Shown here: one piece after another, positions 43,920-55,680 of the stretch
Position numbering within the stretch: position 1 is the stretch's first letter
Layout of the letters: every line of letters begins with the position of its first letter
Origin: Comamonas thiooxydans
Lineage (GTDB): Bacteria > Pseudomonadota > Gammaproteobacteria > Burkholderiales > Burkholderiaceae_C
DNA: 64,000 nt
Direction: 5' to 3'
NCBI RefSeq assembly: GCF_000964545.1
Contig: NZ_BBVD01000003.1
Span: forward strand, 186,001-250,000
The notes under the pieces: model-generated
Seen by the model: the letters and a program-made list of their open reading frames with translations, nothing else
Told to the model about the DNA's origin: nothing
Database searches by the model: none
Translations under genes and position numbers: made by a program

Positions 43920-44515
43920 GCGCGACCCGACTCTGGGGACAACATCCAGCGCTGCAGACCCAGCAGGCCCAAAGCGCGGTCATAGCGCTCGTCCACCGGG
44001 GTGCTGAAGATCACCTCGGGGTCGGCTTCCACGGTCAGCCAGGCGTTCTCGCCGATTTCGGATTCGAGCTGGCCTTCATCCCAGGAGGAATAGCCCAGCG
44101 TGACCAGCACGCGCCTGGGGCCGGCACCGTCAGACAGGGCTTCGAGCACATCCTTGGACGTGGTCATCTCCAGACCGCCTGGAATGGTCATGGTCGAGGC
44201 ATAGGCCGATTCGTTCTCGGGTGCGCCTTCGATGACCATGGGCTCATGCAGCACAAAGCCGCGATCGGTCTGCACCGGGCCACCGGTAAAGACCTGCTGA
44301 TCGCGCAAATCATCGCGCTTGAGACCCAAATCCACTTTTTGCAGCAGGCCTTGCAGGCTGAGCTTGGAGGGCTTGTTGATAATCAGACCGAGCGCGCCAC
44401 GCTCGCTATGCTCGCACAGGTAGACAACGCTGCGCGAAAACGACTCATCTTCCAGGCCGGGCATGGCAATCAGGAAGTGGTGCGTCAAGTTGATAGGCGC
44501 AGATTCTGCAGACAT
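43916..44515 (-). CDS. yqgE: YqgE/AlgH family protein
   Basis: The 199-residue protein matches YqgE/AlgH: INLTHHFLIAMPGLEDESFSRSVVYLCEHSERGALGLIINKP at the start in pieces of conserved sequence, VFTGGPVQTDRGFVLH and VTLGYSSWDEGQLESEI. Its function is poorly defined; AlgH was first linked to alginate control in Pseudomonas. It heads the yqgE-ruvX-pyrR-pyrB-pyrC' operon. Its start is only 22 bases from the divergent photolyase, so the two promoters overlap. Confidence 0.94.
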   Translation of the reverse strand: MSAESAPINLTHHFLIAMPGLEDESFSRSVVYLCEHSERGALGLIINKPSKLSLQGLLQKVDLGLKRDDLRDQQVFTGGPVQTDRGFVLHEPMVIEGAPENESAYASTMTIPGGLEMTTSKDVLEALSDGAGPRRVLVTLGYSSWDEGQLESEIGENAWLTVEADPEVIFSTPVDERYDRALGLLGLQRWMLSPESGRA

Positions 44516-44537
44516 GCAGCGATTTTAATGGCGATCC

Positions 44538-46028
<1,491 letters not shown>

Positions 46029-46113
46029 GCTTTCCTGGCTCCAGGCCCTGTGGAGGTCCATATCCCCGAGTGCCTGGCTGCCAACCGTCCAATAGGCTGT
46101 CACTCAAAAAAAG

Positions 46114-46191
46114 AAGCGGCTTGCGCACGTTCTTCATACATTTCAGATCAATATCAGTCTGAAATGCAATCCAGATCGGCGCAAGCCGCTT
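46114..46191. terminator. Nested inverted repeat, probable bidirectional terminator
   Basis: Outer arms AAGCGGCTTGCGC (46114-46126) and GCGCAAGCCGCTT (46179-46191) are a perfect 13-bp inverted repeat. Inner arms CATTTCAGA (46139-46147) and TCTGAAATG (46158-46166) form a second stem. An A run precedes the left arm, and TTTGTT follows the right one. It lies between the convergent photolyase and chpA genes. Confidence 0.7.
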
Positions 46192-46209
46192 TGTTATAAG
46201 GAGCAAACC

Positions 46210-49200
46210 TTATTCGACAGCCACTCCCGGCTCCTCGACCGCAAGCCCGTTGAGCGGGCTGCGCTCAGGCGCGGGGCCGCTGCGCTGCAAAGCGTAATGC
46301 TGGATCAGCCCCAGCAGTTCCTCATCGGAATAGGGCTTGCCCAGATAGTGATTGGCTCCCAGGTCGCGGGCCATTTCGCGATGCTTCTGGGCAATGCGCG
46401 AAGTGATCATGACCACCGGCATGCCTTCGAGCGTCTGATCGGCGCGGATATTGCGCAACAGGTCGAAGCCGTCCATGCGCGGCATTTCGATGTCCGACAG
46501 CACCAGGGTCGGGCGCTCGTCCTGCAGACGCTCCATGGCTTGCAGGCCGTCAGCGGCCAGCGTGACACGGTAGCCTTCGCGCTGCAGCAGACGCTGGGTG
46601 ACGCGGCGCACGGTGATGGAGTCATCCACCACCAGCACCAGTGGCACCGTGGTCTGCGCAGCTTCGGCGCCCAGCAGATCGGCACCGCCTGAGAGAGCCT
46701 GCAGTTCGCCATCGACTGCGGCCTGCTCGGCCCTGGCCAGCATGGCACGCACCTGCTCGCCATGGACGTTGGCCAGCGCCACCGGGTTGTAGATCTGCAC
46801 CACGGCCCCCGAGGGCAGCACGGACATGCCGGTAAGGCCTGGCAGACGCGACAACTGCGGGCCCAGGTTCTTGATCACCACTTCCTGGTTGCCCAGCACT
46901 TCGTCCACATGCAGCGCCACACGCTGCGAGGCACTGCGCACAATCACCACGGGGCGCGTGCGACCGAGGTTTTCCTCGCTACGCAGCGAGGTTTGCCACA
47001 GCGCGCCGGCCCAATAGAAAGGCATGACTTCGCTGCCGTCCTGGAACTCCTGCTTGCGGTAGCTTTCCTCCAGCACATCGACGGACACGCGGCGCACGAT
47101 TTCCACCAGGTTGGCGGGCACGCCCATGGACACGGCGCCCATGCGCAGCATCACCACCTGGGTCACGGCCGTGGTCAACGGCACAACCAGACGGAAGGCG
47201 CTGCCGCGGCCTGGCTCGGTATGGGTTTCGATACGACCGCCCAGAGCATTCACTTCGGAACGCACCACATCCATGCCGATGCCGCGGCCGGCAACACCTG
47301 TCACCTCGGCGGCCGTGCTGAAGCCCGGCTCGAAGATCAGGCGCCCCGCATCTTCCAGCGTCATGGGACGCTCGTCGGTCCACAGCTTGAGGCTGATGGC
47401 CTTGGCGCGAATCCGCTCCAGGTCCAGACCGGCCCCGTCGTCTTCCACGGACAGTGCCACGTCGTTGCGCTCCTGACTCAGCACAATCTCGATGGTGCCG
47501 ACAGCCGGCTTGCCCAGCTCCTGGCGCCGCTCGGGCGACTCGATGCCGTGAGCCACGCAGTTGCGCAGCAGATGCTCGAAGGCCGGCATCATGCGCTCCA
47601 GCATGCCTCGGTCCATTTCGATGGTGCCGCCCAGGATGTTCAGGCGCACCTGCTTGCCCATTTCCTTGGACGTCTGGCGCACCACGGCGTACAGACGCTC
47701 GGCAAAGGAGTCGAACTCCACCATGCGCGTGCGCAGCAGATCTCGCTGCAGATCACGTGCCTGCCGGCCCTGGGCCACCAGATCGTCTTCGGCAGCGGCC
47801 AGATCCCGCTGCAGATTGCGCTGCACGGTGGCCACGTCGTTGACCGATTCGGCCATCATGCGCGTGAGTTCCTGCACGCGGGTGAAGCGGTCGAACTCCA
47901 GCGGATCGAAACCGGCTGCCGTGTCCTTGGACAGGGCCAGACGCGACTGCATCTGACTTTCGGCCTGCACCTCGATGTCGCGCAGCTGCATGCGCAGGCG
48001 CTCCAGGTTGCCCGTCAAATCATTGAGCGCCGAACGCGCCTGCGACAGCCGCGCATCGACACGCGAGCGGGCAATCAGCACTTCACCGGTCTGGGAAATC
48101 AAGCGGTCCAGCAACTGCGCCCGCACACGCACGGTCTGCTGCGACGCAGGACGCGGCACCACCGGCGCCGGCAGCTCAATGGCCTGCTCAAAATCTGCGG
48201 CAGTCTTTTCTCCGGCTTGAGCATCCGCTGCTTGCTCTACAGCAGACTCCGCTGCACTCAGATGCAGAGGCGCCTGAGCAAGAAGATCGTCCAGTTGAGC
48301 CAGCGGCTGCTCGGGCTCCTGCTCACCGGCCATGCGCAGCACATCGAAGCTGGCTTGCAAAGCGTCAAAGCTGCTCAGCAGCGGCTCGATCGCTTCGGCT
48401 GCGGGACGCTCCTGGTCAATACGCTCCACCGCCGACTCCAGGCGGTGGGCCATCTCACCCATGCGCATGGCGCCCGCCAGGCGGGCACTGCCCTTGATGG
48501 TGTGCAAAGCGCGCAGAGCTTCGTTGCGAGCCTCATCCAGCGTCGGGCGCCCATGCCAGCGGCGCAGTGCAGCACCGAGCTTGGGCAGCAGGTCGATGGC
48601 CTCTTCCTCGAAAATGGGAAACAGGTCGGCATCGACCTGATCGAGCACATCGATATCGTCTTCATCGTCACCGGCATGCACCGCCAGCGCGATGGCTTCA
48701 TCGATGCGGCGCTGCAGTTCGGCCTCATGCTCCACGCTGCCTGCGGCCGGCACCATGGAATACGGTGCCTGATCTGCGGCTTTTCCCACGGCATCCAGCA
48801 ACGGGTCGGCTGCCGATGCTCCCGCGTCTTCCTCGGCCACATCCTTGAGTCCATCACCCGCAAGCTCGGGCAAGGCCCTATCCTGCGAAAGCTCTGCAGC
48901 AAAGTCCAGCGGCAAGTCCTTGGGATCTGCAGGCGGCTGCAGCGCCTGCACCTCGGGCCACTCGGCCTCATCCAGCTCTGCCAGATCGGACAACTCAAGA
49001 TCGGCAGTTTCAGCTGCTGCACCGGCATCGATCGGAGTATTCAGGATTTCACGCAGCGCGTCTTCGACAGCGGGTAAAGCGTCCTTGAGGAAGCCTGCCG
49101 CAAACTGATGCAGCAAGCGGCGCACTTCATCGGATGCGGTCACGCATTGCTGCATCTGCAGCGCGCCTGCATAGCCCTGAGGCTGGAGATGCAGCAGTGC

Positions 49201-52200
49201 ATGCTCGAGCAAACGCGCCAGCTCCGACAAGGCCTTGAAGCCCACGGTGCCGGAGCTGCCTGCCAGGGAATGCGCCAGCGCGATCGCGTCGTCGGGAATG
49301 ACGGCAGCCGGCTCTTGCGACCACTGCTGCAACACCTCACCCAGTCGCTCTGACCACTCGTCTGCTTCGTTGAGATAGACGTTGTACAGCGCTGCGCTGA
49401 TGCGCAGCCCGTCTATATTGCGATAGCCGTCGTCCGGCTCACCTGTCTGTTCGGTCTGTTCGGTCTGTTCGAGCACCGGCTCAATCGCCGAGACTTCGGG
49501 CTCCGGCAGCTGAGCGGGTTCTTCGGCCACGACGGGATCGGGCATGCCATCCAGCAAGGCTTCAATGGCCTCCAGCTCGATCGCAGCCTCTGCAGACGGC
49601 AGCTCGAGCGCCATCTCCACAGCGGCCGGCACCCCGGTAGCTGCGTCCATGGCGGGGGGCTCCACGGCAGTCTGCATGTCTATGGCAGCCTGCTCGCTTT
49701 CACGCATGGCCGCTTCGAAGGCGGCAAAATCCAGCTCCTGCACCTCTTCTGCCGCAGTGATTTCCTGCAGCGAAGGCTGAACCTCCCCGGCGCCCTCTTC
49801 TATCCACTCGGGCTCTGCCGCCGATTCCAGAGCTGGCAGCGCGGACACGTCAAGCGCATCGGGTGCCTGAAGCTGATGCAGCAGATCGTCAGGAATATCC
49901 AGTTCCGGCAAGGCAAAGTCGGCTGCTGCCGCCTCCAGCTCAGCCACCGGCTCCTGATCTGGCTGCGCAGACAGCTCTTCTTGCGGGAACTCCAGCTCCG
50001 GCATCGCAAATACGGGCTCTGCGGCCACGGTCTGTGGCTCCAGTGGCCACTGCGGCTCGGCGATCGGCTCGGGCGCTACAGGCAACTCCAGCACGGGTGC
50101 ATCCGCGGCGGCGGCCGCCTCGGCCGTCTCCATGCGCTGGGCGCGCTCGCCGCGACGCGGAACCAGGGCCACCTCGGCACGCTCGCCCTGCAGACGCATG
50201 GCGTCTGCAGCGGCACGGAAGGCCGTGGCCGACCAGTTCTGCGCCTGCTGGTTCTCGATATCCTGTGCCCAGACGGCAAAGGCCTTCAGGGCATCCTGAG
50301 CCAGCTGCTGCATGGCCTGCGGCATGGGCCGCTGCTCTGCCAGCCATGCATTGAGCATCTGCTCCATGGCCCAGCCGGCTTCACCAAACTCATCCAGCCC
50401 CACCATGCGCGAGCTGCCTTTGAGCGTGTGGAACGCACGGCGCAGCGTGGTCTGCTCGCTCAGATTGCCGGGCTCGTCCGCCAAAGCCTTGAGGGCCTGC
50501 AAGCCGTTATCCACGACTTCGCGGGCTTCTTCCAGAAAGATGGACAGAAGCTCATCGTCGCCGTCCAGATCTACAGTGTTCAGTTCGGCTGCCGGCACCG
50601 TAGCAGCCGCAGGCACGCCCGCAGTAGCTGCGACTACCGCAGCCAGATCCCGAGCGACATCCGCCTCGTCAGTTGCCTGCTTGCCCGATTGCATGCCCGC
50701 AAACACCTGAGCCATGGCATCTGCCAGGGCATCGGAACCCACGCCGGCCGACTCTGCCACGGCTGGTGCGGGTGCTGCCTCAAACTCGGGCAAGGCACCT
50801 GGCTCGGTCACTGCCCACGGCGGGGTGTCCTCGTCCTCGATGTGCCTGACTTGCAGCTGCTCTGGCTGCGCCACAGCAACGGGAACTGGTCTCACTTCGA
50901 CAGGCGGTGGCGGTGCGGCGACCGAGGGCTCCACTGCCGAAGCAGCAATCACGGCAGCCGACGCGACCGAAGTCTGTCCAGAAGACGGTACGCCATCCAT
51001 GGGAATATCCACGGTGGGACGGAAGGCTTCGGGGCCGCGACTGCGGCTATGACCCATGACGATGCGCAGTTCGTCCTTTTCCTCGTCATAGACGAACAGC
51101 TTGCGCGCCATATTGCGCTGGTAGCTGAGCATGTCGATGAGAAATCCCATGGCGCCGAGACTGCTGCCCAGCTTCTCGAAGATGCGAGGCTGATTCTCGA
51201 CCGTCACCTCACCGAGCATCAGGTGCTCGACGGTGTCACGCATGCGCTGCATGGCGGTCGCAGCCTGCTCGAATCCCAGCACCGACAGCACACCACGCAT
51301 TTGCGCCATCTGGCCCGGTACCGAGGCCAGCACCGAGGTGTCCGCGGGATTGCGAAAGAACAGATCCAGCTGCTTCTCTGCCTCGCCAAGGGTGATGCGC
51401 AGCTCTCCAACCACCGATCCCATGGTCTGCTGGTCGCTGGCCTGACGGTAGAGCTCCTCCATCCAGATTTCCAGCGGCTCGGACTGCGCGCCATGCAAAG
51501 CCGCATCCAGACGCTGGACCAGCACGCTGGACTGGGCGGCCTGTATTTCGTCGTCATGCCCGGCGGTCATGAAGCTGGCCTGCAGATACAGCACCGCAGT
51601 CGCCACCTCCATGGCCAGCTCGGCTGGTGGCGGCTCGCCGATGCGCTCCACCGTCTCCGCCACACGAATCAGCGCGCGCGCCAGCCCGTGGCTGACAGGC
51701 TGCAGCTTGACCAGCGACTCGGACACCAGCCCGAACTGCTCGGCCATGGATCTGATCTTGCTGCGGTCGCCGCCGGCGACCGCTGACCAGGTCTCGGCGG
51801 CGGCCGCAATGCGCTTGCGCGCCTGCACCAGCACCGAGGGATCGAAGCGGCCATAGCGCGCCACGTGGTAGTCCACCACCGGCATCTGCTCCATGGCATA
51901 GGCCTCGTGTACGGCCTTCAGACTCTCACCGGCCTGCTCGCGTGGCTTGGCCTGCGCGCAAAAGAACATCAGGTCCTGCAGCAGGCGTGCGGGTGGCAGG
52001 CTGTCGCCCTTGGCCATGCTGGCGTACTGCATGAGCACGCGCGAAGCCATGCGCTTGACGTAGATATCGGCAGTGATGAGTCCACGTGCCATGCCGTCGA
52101 AGAAGGCCGCAGCAATCTTCCAGAAACTGCGCGCCGCCACATCTTCGGACTGAGCTGCCGCAAAGCGCCGGCAAAGCTCGCACATCTGGGCTGCCGCCTC

Positions 52201-52815
52201 GCGGTCGTCGCTTTTGACCATGCGCAGCACCACGCCGTCCAGCATGGCACGTGCATGTGGACCATAGGCCAGCGGCTCCGGCATGGTCCCGGTCCAGCGG
52301 GGCTCGCGTGCACGGCGCTCGGCAGGCCATAGGTCAGCCGGGTGGGCCTTGTCATTGCCGGCCAGCACCTGGGTCTCACGGTACTGAGGGAACAGGGCTA
52401 CGGCCGAGACCTGCTGACCGGCCAGAACGGCCTCCAGGAATTCCATCAGCGCAAAGTGCGTGCGCTCCAGCGTGGTCGCGGCTTCCTGCGTGCAGTATTC
52501 GGGACGCTGTACAAAGCGGTTGACCGCAGCTTCCATGCTGCGCAGCACCTGAGCCGGGGCGGTGACCCCCACCATCTCCAGAGCGCCGCAGGCCTGATGC
52601 AGCTGCTGGCGTGCAATGCGCAGTGCAGATGTATCCAACTCCTCTAGATCAGACAAACGGGCCGCATCCGCATCGCGCATGAAACGGCTCACAGCCTTGG
52701 TCGCAGCCTCCAGCGACTTGCGCACTTCATCGAGCACCCAGGCCAGCGGGCCCAGATCCTGCTCTGCAGTTGCAGACATGGCTGTACGTATTGGCGAGTC
52801 GTCAACCACTGACAT
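46210..52815 (-). CDS. chpA: ChpA/PilL-like chemotaxis histidine kinase with receiver domain
   Basis: The 2201-residue cytoplasmic kinase controls type IV pili. An N-terminal helical region (to about 630) is followed by three canonical Hpt domains: HTLKGSS near 796, HSLAGSS near 1183 and HTIKGSA near 1437. Long acidic Ala/Glu-rich linkers separate them. A CheA dimerisation and ATPase core (N box LLRNCVAHG near 1752, GRGIGMD near 1844) and a CheW-like domain come next. A C-terminal receiver has its aspartate in LVLSDIEMP near 2107. AAGGAA lies seven bases before ATG 52815. It follows pilJ by 59 bases; no cheB or cheR gene follows. Confidence 0.95.
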   Translation of the reverse strand: MSVVDDSPIRTAMSATAEQDLGPLAWVLDEVRKSLEAATKAVSRFMRDADAARLSDLEELDTSALRIARQQLHQACGALEMVGVTAPAQVLRSMEAAVNRFVQRPEYCTQEAATTLERTHFALMEFLEAVLAGQQVSAVALFPQYRETQVLAGNDKAHPADLWPAERRAREPRWTGTMPEPLAYGPHARAMLDGVVLRMVKSDDREAAAQMCELCRRFAAAQSEDVAARSFWKIAAAFFDGMARGLITADIYVKRMASRVLMQYASMAKGDSLPPARLLQDLMFFCAQAKPREQAGESLKAVHEAYAMEQMPVVDYHVARYGRFDPSVLVQARKRIAAAAETWSAVAGGDRSKIRSMAEQFGLVSESLVKLQPVSHGLARALIRVAETVERIGEPPPAELAMEVATAVLYLQASFMTAGHDDEIQAAQSSVLVQRLDAALHGAQSEPLEIWMEELYRQASDQQTMGSVVGELRITLGEAEKQLDLFFRNPADTSVLASVPGQMAQMRGVLSVLGFEQAATAMQRMRDTVEHLMLGEVTVENQPRIFEKLGSSLGAMGFLIDMLSYQRNMARKLFVYDEEKDELRIVMGHSRSRGPEAFRPTVDIPMDGVPSSGQTSVASAAVIAASAVEPSVAAPPPPVEVRPVPVAVAQPEQLQVRHIEDEDTPPWAVTEPGALPEFEAAPAPAVAESAGVGSDALADAMAQVFAGMQSGKQATDEADVARDLAAVVAATAGVPAAATVPAAELNTVDLDGDDELLSIFLEEAREVVDNGLQALKALADEPGNLSEQTTLRRAFHTLKGSSRMVGLDEFGEAGWAMEQMLNAWLAEQRPMPQAMQQLAQDALKAFAVWAQDIENQQAQNWSATAFRAAADAMRLQGERAEVALVPRRGERAQRMETAEAAAAADAPVLELPVAPEPIAEPQWPLEPQTVAAEPVFAMPELEFPQEELSAQPDQEPVAELEAAAADFALPELDIPDDLLHQLQAPDALDVSALPALESAAEPEWIEEGAGEVQPSLQEITAAEEVQELDFAAFEAAMRESEQAAIDMQTAVEPPAMDAATGVPAAVEMALELPSAEAAIELEAIEALLDGMPDPVVAEEPAQLPEPEVSAIEPVLEQTEQTEQTGEPDDGYRNIDGLRISAALYNVYLNEADEWSERLGEVLQQWSQEPAAVIPDDAIALAHSLAGSSGTVGFKALSELARLLEHALLHLQPQGYAGALQMQQCVTASDEVRRLLHQFAAGFLKDALPAVEDALREILNTPIDAGAAAETADLELSDLAELDEAEWPEVQALQPPADPKDLPLDFAAELSQDRALPELAGDGLKDVAEEDAGASAADPLLDAVGKAADQAPYSMVPAAGSVEHEAELQRRIDEAIALAVHAGDDEDDIDVLDQVDADLFPIFEEEAIDLLPKLGAALRRWHGRPTLDEARNEALRALHTIKGSARLAGAMRMGEMAHRLESAVERIDQERPAAEAIEPLLSSFDALQASFDVLRMAGEQEPEQPLAQLDDLLAQAPLHLSAAESAVEQAADAQAGEKTAADFEQAIELPAPVVPRPASQQTVRVRAQLLDRLISQTGEVLIARSRVDARLSQARSALNDLTGNLERLRMQLRDIEVQAESQMQSRLALSKDTAAGFDPLEFDRFTRVQELTRMMAESVNDVATVQRNLQRDLAAAEDDLVAQGRQARDLQRDLLRTRMVEFDSFAERLYAVVRQTSKEMGKQVRLNILGGTIEMDRGMLERMMPAFEHLLRNCVAHGIESPERRQELGKPAVGTIEIVLSQERNDVALSVEDDGAGLDLERIRAKAISLKLWTDERPMTLEDAGRLIFEPGFSTAAEVTGVAGRGIGMDVVRSEVNALGGRIETHTEPGRGSAFRLVVPLTTAVTQVVMLRMGAVSMGVPANLVEIVRRVSVDVLEESYRKQEFQDGSEVMPFYWAGALWQTSLRSEENLGRTRPVVIVRSASQRVALHVDEVLGNQEVVIKNLGPQLSRLPGLTGMSVLPSGAVVQIYNPVALANVHGEQVRAMLARAEQAAVDGELQALSGGADLLGAEAAQTTVPLVLVVDDSITVRRVTQRLLQREGYRVTLAADGLQAMERLQDERPTLVLSDIEMPRMDGFDLLRNIRADQTLEGMPVVMITSRIAQKHREMARDLGANHYLGKPYSDEELLGLIQHYALQRSGPAPERSPLNGLAVEEPGVAVE
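49446..49472. repeat. Three tandem 9-bp units inside chpA
   Basis: TCTGTTCGG is repeated in tandem (third unit ends in A), encoding EQTEQTEQT in an acidic linker of ChpA. It is a possible slippage site that would keep the frame. Confidence 0.7.
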
Positions 52816-52828
52816 GCTCTAGTTCCTT

Positions 52829-52842
52829 AACCCTCAAGGGTT
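52829..52842. promoter_or_regulatory. Small hairpin before the chpA ribosome-binding site
   Basis: AACCC (52829-52833) and GGGTT (52838-52842) form a short stem with a 4-base loop, one base from the AAGGAA ribosome-binding site of chpA. It may modulate translation of the kinase. Confidence 0.3.
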
Positions 52843-52874
52843 GTGCATTTTTATGAGAGAAAGAGCCAGTCAAA

Positions 52875-55118
52875 TCAGGCAATCTTGAATCGGGAAACAG
52901 ACTGACGCAGCTCTTCAGCCATGTGGGAGAGCTCTCGCACCTGCTGCGCAGTGGTGCGGGTTCCCTCACCGGTTTGCTCGGTCACTGCAAAAATGTGCTG
53001 AATGTTTTCCGCCACGCCGTTGGCCATATTGGCTTCACGTGATGTGGAGTTGGAAATCTGCTCGATCAGCTCGGCCAGTCGGCGCGACACGCTGTCGATT
53101 TCAGACAGTGCAGTACCAGCAGAGTCGGACAGACGAGCCCCTTCCACCACGCCCTGGGTAGAGCGCTCCATGGCGGCCACCGCATCCTGGGTGTCGGTCT
53201 GAATGGCCTTCACCAGCGCGGCAATCTGTCGCGTGGCGTCTGCGGAACGTTCGGCAAGGCGCTGCACTTCTTCCGCCACCACCGAGAAGCCGCGACCTGC
53301 TTCACCTGCAGACGCAGCCTGAATGGCGGCGTTCAATGCGAGCACGTTGGTCTGCTCGGTAATGTCCGAAATCAGTTCGGTAATTTCACCGATCTCCTGG
53401 GACGACTCACCGAGACGCTTGATTCGCTTGGAGGTATCCTGAATCTGGTCGCGGATGGAGTTCATACCGCCAATGGCGTTCTGCACCGCCTTGAGACCCG
53501 AGTCCGCAGCCTGCAGCGATTGACGGGCCACCTGGGCCGATTCCTGCGCCTGAGCCGAGACATTGTTGATACGGCCGGCCATGTCCAGAATCGACTTGCC
53601 GGTTTCGCGAATTTCATGCAGCTGCTCGTTCGATGCAGCCAGCAGTTCGGTCGAGGTGACGTCCACCTGCTCGGTGGTCTGGGCCACGCGGGTCACGGTG
53701 TTCTGCACCGATCCCACCAGAGCGCGCAGCTCTTCCACCGTGTAGTTCACCGAGTCGGCAATCGCGCCCGTGATGTCCTCGGTCACGGTGGCTTCCTGCG
53801 TCAGATCGCCCTCGGCCACCGATTGCAACTCGTTCATCAAACGCAAAATAGCCGCCTGGTTGGCGTCGTTGATGCGCTTGGCTTCCTGCTCCTGCAAACG
53901 GGCATCAACCTGGTGACGCTCGGCTTCCTGCTGGCGCGCCCGGCTGTCCAGCAGTTGCACGCGCGAGATGCCGATACCGCTCAGAACCGCGGTCAAAATG
54001 GCGATGGCCAGCAGCGCCAGCTGCAGCATGCTGGCCCCGCCCAGCCCCTGCAGCGCCGTCTGCAACTGCTCCAGCTGCTGACGCAGCGGTTCGCTGTCAT
54101 TGTTGATGCTGGTCTGCGCTTCCCGAGCCGACACCAGCCCTTGCAGATTGCCCAGAATGGCACTGGCCTGGGTACGCGTATCGTCGTATTGCTTGATCAG
54201 CGTCTCCAGCTGTTCACGCACCTGAGGATCACGTGCAGCCGACAGCCGCATTTCAGCGCTGCCGTTGAGCAGACCTTCGGAGATTTCCTTGAAGGAATTC
54301 AAGTCCTTGCCCAGCAGGAAAACGGCCTCGGGACTCACGCCCTCCAGGGTCTGGAATTCGTTGGCAGACTTGGCAATACGCTGAGTCAACATCACCAGCT
54401 GACCGGCAGCAGAGATCTCGGCTGCGCCAGCGCCTTGCTGCAGCTTCAGCGAAGAAATGGTTTCCGCGGTTTCCAGCAGATCGGAGGACTGACGGTTGAT
54501 GGTGCGCAGCGCGTCGCCCACTTGAGTCAGAGTCTTTTGCTGTCCGAGAATCAGCCCGGCGCTCTTTTCCGCTCGCTCCATCAGGGTGCTGATGGAGCTG
54601 AGCTCGTCCTGCAAACCACCACCCAGCGCGTTCACGCCCAGATCGGAATCGCCGGCAGCCAACGCTCGCACGTTACGCGCCAAAACACCGGCGCTGTCCT
54701 TGACGTCGGCAAACGCAGGAGCGGCTCCCGTCATGGCAATGGAGACCGACTTGGCCAGACGTTGCGACTGCATCAATGCCTGGCCGGTCGCCGCCAGTTG
54801 CTGGTTGGAGTTGCCTGCTTCGCGCAGCATCCATGCCGACAGCACCACCAGCACCAGCACCGAGCCACCCAGCAAGGTAAACAAGGTGCGCTGATGCTTG
54901 GCAGTCGTGGCCGTACCAAGAATAGGCAGGCTCACCAGTTCGTCCGCGCGGCTGGCCTCCTCGACGCCGAAGACGGAAGGGGCCCCCTGCACGCTATTGA
55001 GCGATCCGTCGTACATATCCTGTACGACCGTATCTCCCATCATGCCGCTATCACCACTGACGGTAGCCGCGATGGGCTTGCGTCGGAACAACTGATTTAT
55101 TTTCTGTGCAAAGGACAT
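52875..55118 (-). CDS. pilJ: PilJ, methyl-accepting chemotaxis protein for type IV pili
   Basis: The 747-residue chemoreceptor has two membrane segments (about 75-97 and 363-385) that bracket a large helical periplasmic domain, followed by a HAMP-like region and a methyl-accepting signalling domain. The conserved tip is visible in EQTNVLALNAAIQAASAGEAGRGFSVVAEEVQRLA (in pieces, near 600). PilJ senses surface contact or pilus state and passes it through PilI to ChpA. ATG 55118 is preferred; ATG 55145 would overlap the pilI stop more. The downstream gene is chpA. Confidence 0.93.
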   Translation of the reverse strand: MSFAQKINQLFRRKPIAATVSGDSGMMGDTVVQDMYDGSLNSVQGAPSVFGVEEASRADELVSLPILGTATTAKHQRTLFTLLGGSVLVLVVLSAWMLREAGNSNQQLAATGQALMQSQRLAKSVSIAMTGAAPAFADVKDSAGVLARNVRALAAGDSDLGVNALGGGLQDELSSISTLMERAEKSAGLILGQQKTLTQVGDALRTINRQSSDLLETAETISSLKLQQGAGAAEISAAGQLVMLTQRIAKSANEFQTLEGVSPEAVFLLGKDLNSFKEISEGLLNGSAEMRLSAARDPQVREQLETLIKQYDDTRTQASAILGNLQGLVSAREAQTSINNDSEPLRQQLEQLQTALQGLGGASMLQLALLAIAILTAVLSGIGISRVQLLDSRARQQEAERHQVDARLQEQEAKRINDANQAAILRLMNELQSVAEGDLTQEATVTEDITGAIADSVNYTVEELRALVGSVQNTVTRVAQTTEQVDVTSTELLAASNEQLHEIRETGKSILDMAGRINNVSAQAQESAQVARQSLQAADSGLKAVQNAIGGMNSIRDQIQDTSKRIKRLGESSQEIGEITELISDITEQTNVLALNAAIQAASAGEAGRGFSVVAEEVQRLAERSADATRQIAALVKAIQTDTQDAVAAMERSTQGVVEGARLSDSAGTALSEIDSVSRRLAELIEQISNSTSREANMANGVAENIQHIFAVTEQTGEGTRTTAQQVRELSHMAEELRQSVSRFKIA

Positions 55119-55137
55119 AGCGCTGTATCCAGGAACC

Positions 55138-55665
55138 TCAAGCACGAATGCTCAAAAATTTGGCGGTTTGAGACAGGGACTGCAATTTCAGCTCCTGCCA
55201 GCGGCGGCCGCTCGCATCGATATGGACGGCTCCGAAGAAACTCGGGGAACGCTCAGGCGCAGGCTCGGCCTTGGAAAACGCGTCTGCGGCACGCAGGCCC
55301 AGCAGACGATCGGCCAGCAGGGCCGCGTTGACCTCCAAGGCAGGGTTGAAGGCCAGCAGGCTGCAGTCCATCAGTTCCTGCTCATTGCGGACACTTCCAT
55401 GCCCCAGCAATTGAGCCAGGTCCACCACCCCCATCAAAGCACCGCGCAGATTGGCGATGCCCAGAAACCAGGCCTGTGTGTATGGGACGGGCTGAACGCC
55501 GGTCCAGGGAAAGATTTCTCCTGCCTGATTCAGCGGCAGCAAATAATCCCGCCCGCCAGCCTGCACTGCCAGCCAGGTAGCAACGCTGACGCCTTCGCTG
55601 CGTGCTGCCTGCAGGCGCCCGGCCAGACGGGATTGAAGATCTCGGAGGGCTTCACGGTTCGCCAT
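55138..55665 (-). CDS. pilI: PilI, CheW-like coupling protein
   Basis: A 175-residue CheW-domain protein that couples PilJ to the ChpA kinase. Visible features are the YLLPLNQAGEIFPW strand region, IANLRGALMGVVDLAQLLG, and the ADRLLGLR and FFGAVHIDASGRRWQELKL segments. No other domain is present. It lies between pilH and pilJ in the usual order of the cluster. The start ATG 55665 lies 15 bases from the pilH stop. Confidence 0.92.
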   Translation of the reverse strand: MANREALRDLQSRLAGRLQAARSEGVSVATWLAVQAGGRDYLLPLNQAGEIFPWTGVQPVPYTQAWFLGIANLRGALMGVVDLAQLLGHGSVRNEQELMDCSLLAFNPALEVNAALLADRLLGLRAADAFSKAEPAPERSPSFFGAVHIDASGRRWQELKLQSLSQTAKFLSIRA

Positions 55666-55680
55666 AAGCAGCGCGGCTCG

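Noticed and set aside
46762..49077. Open frame of 771 codons on the plus strand
   Set aside because: It is antisense to the ATPase and Hpt part of chpA, has His/Gln-rich composition and no recognisable domain.
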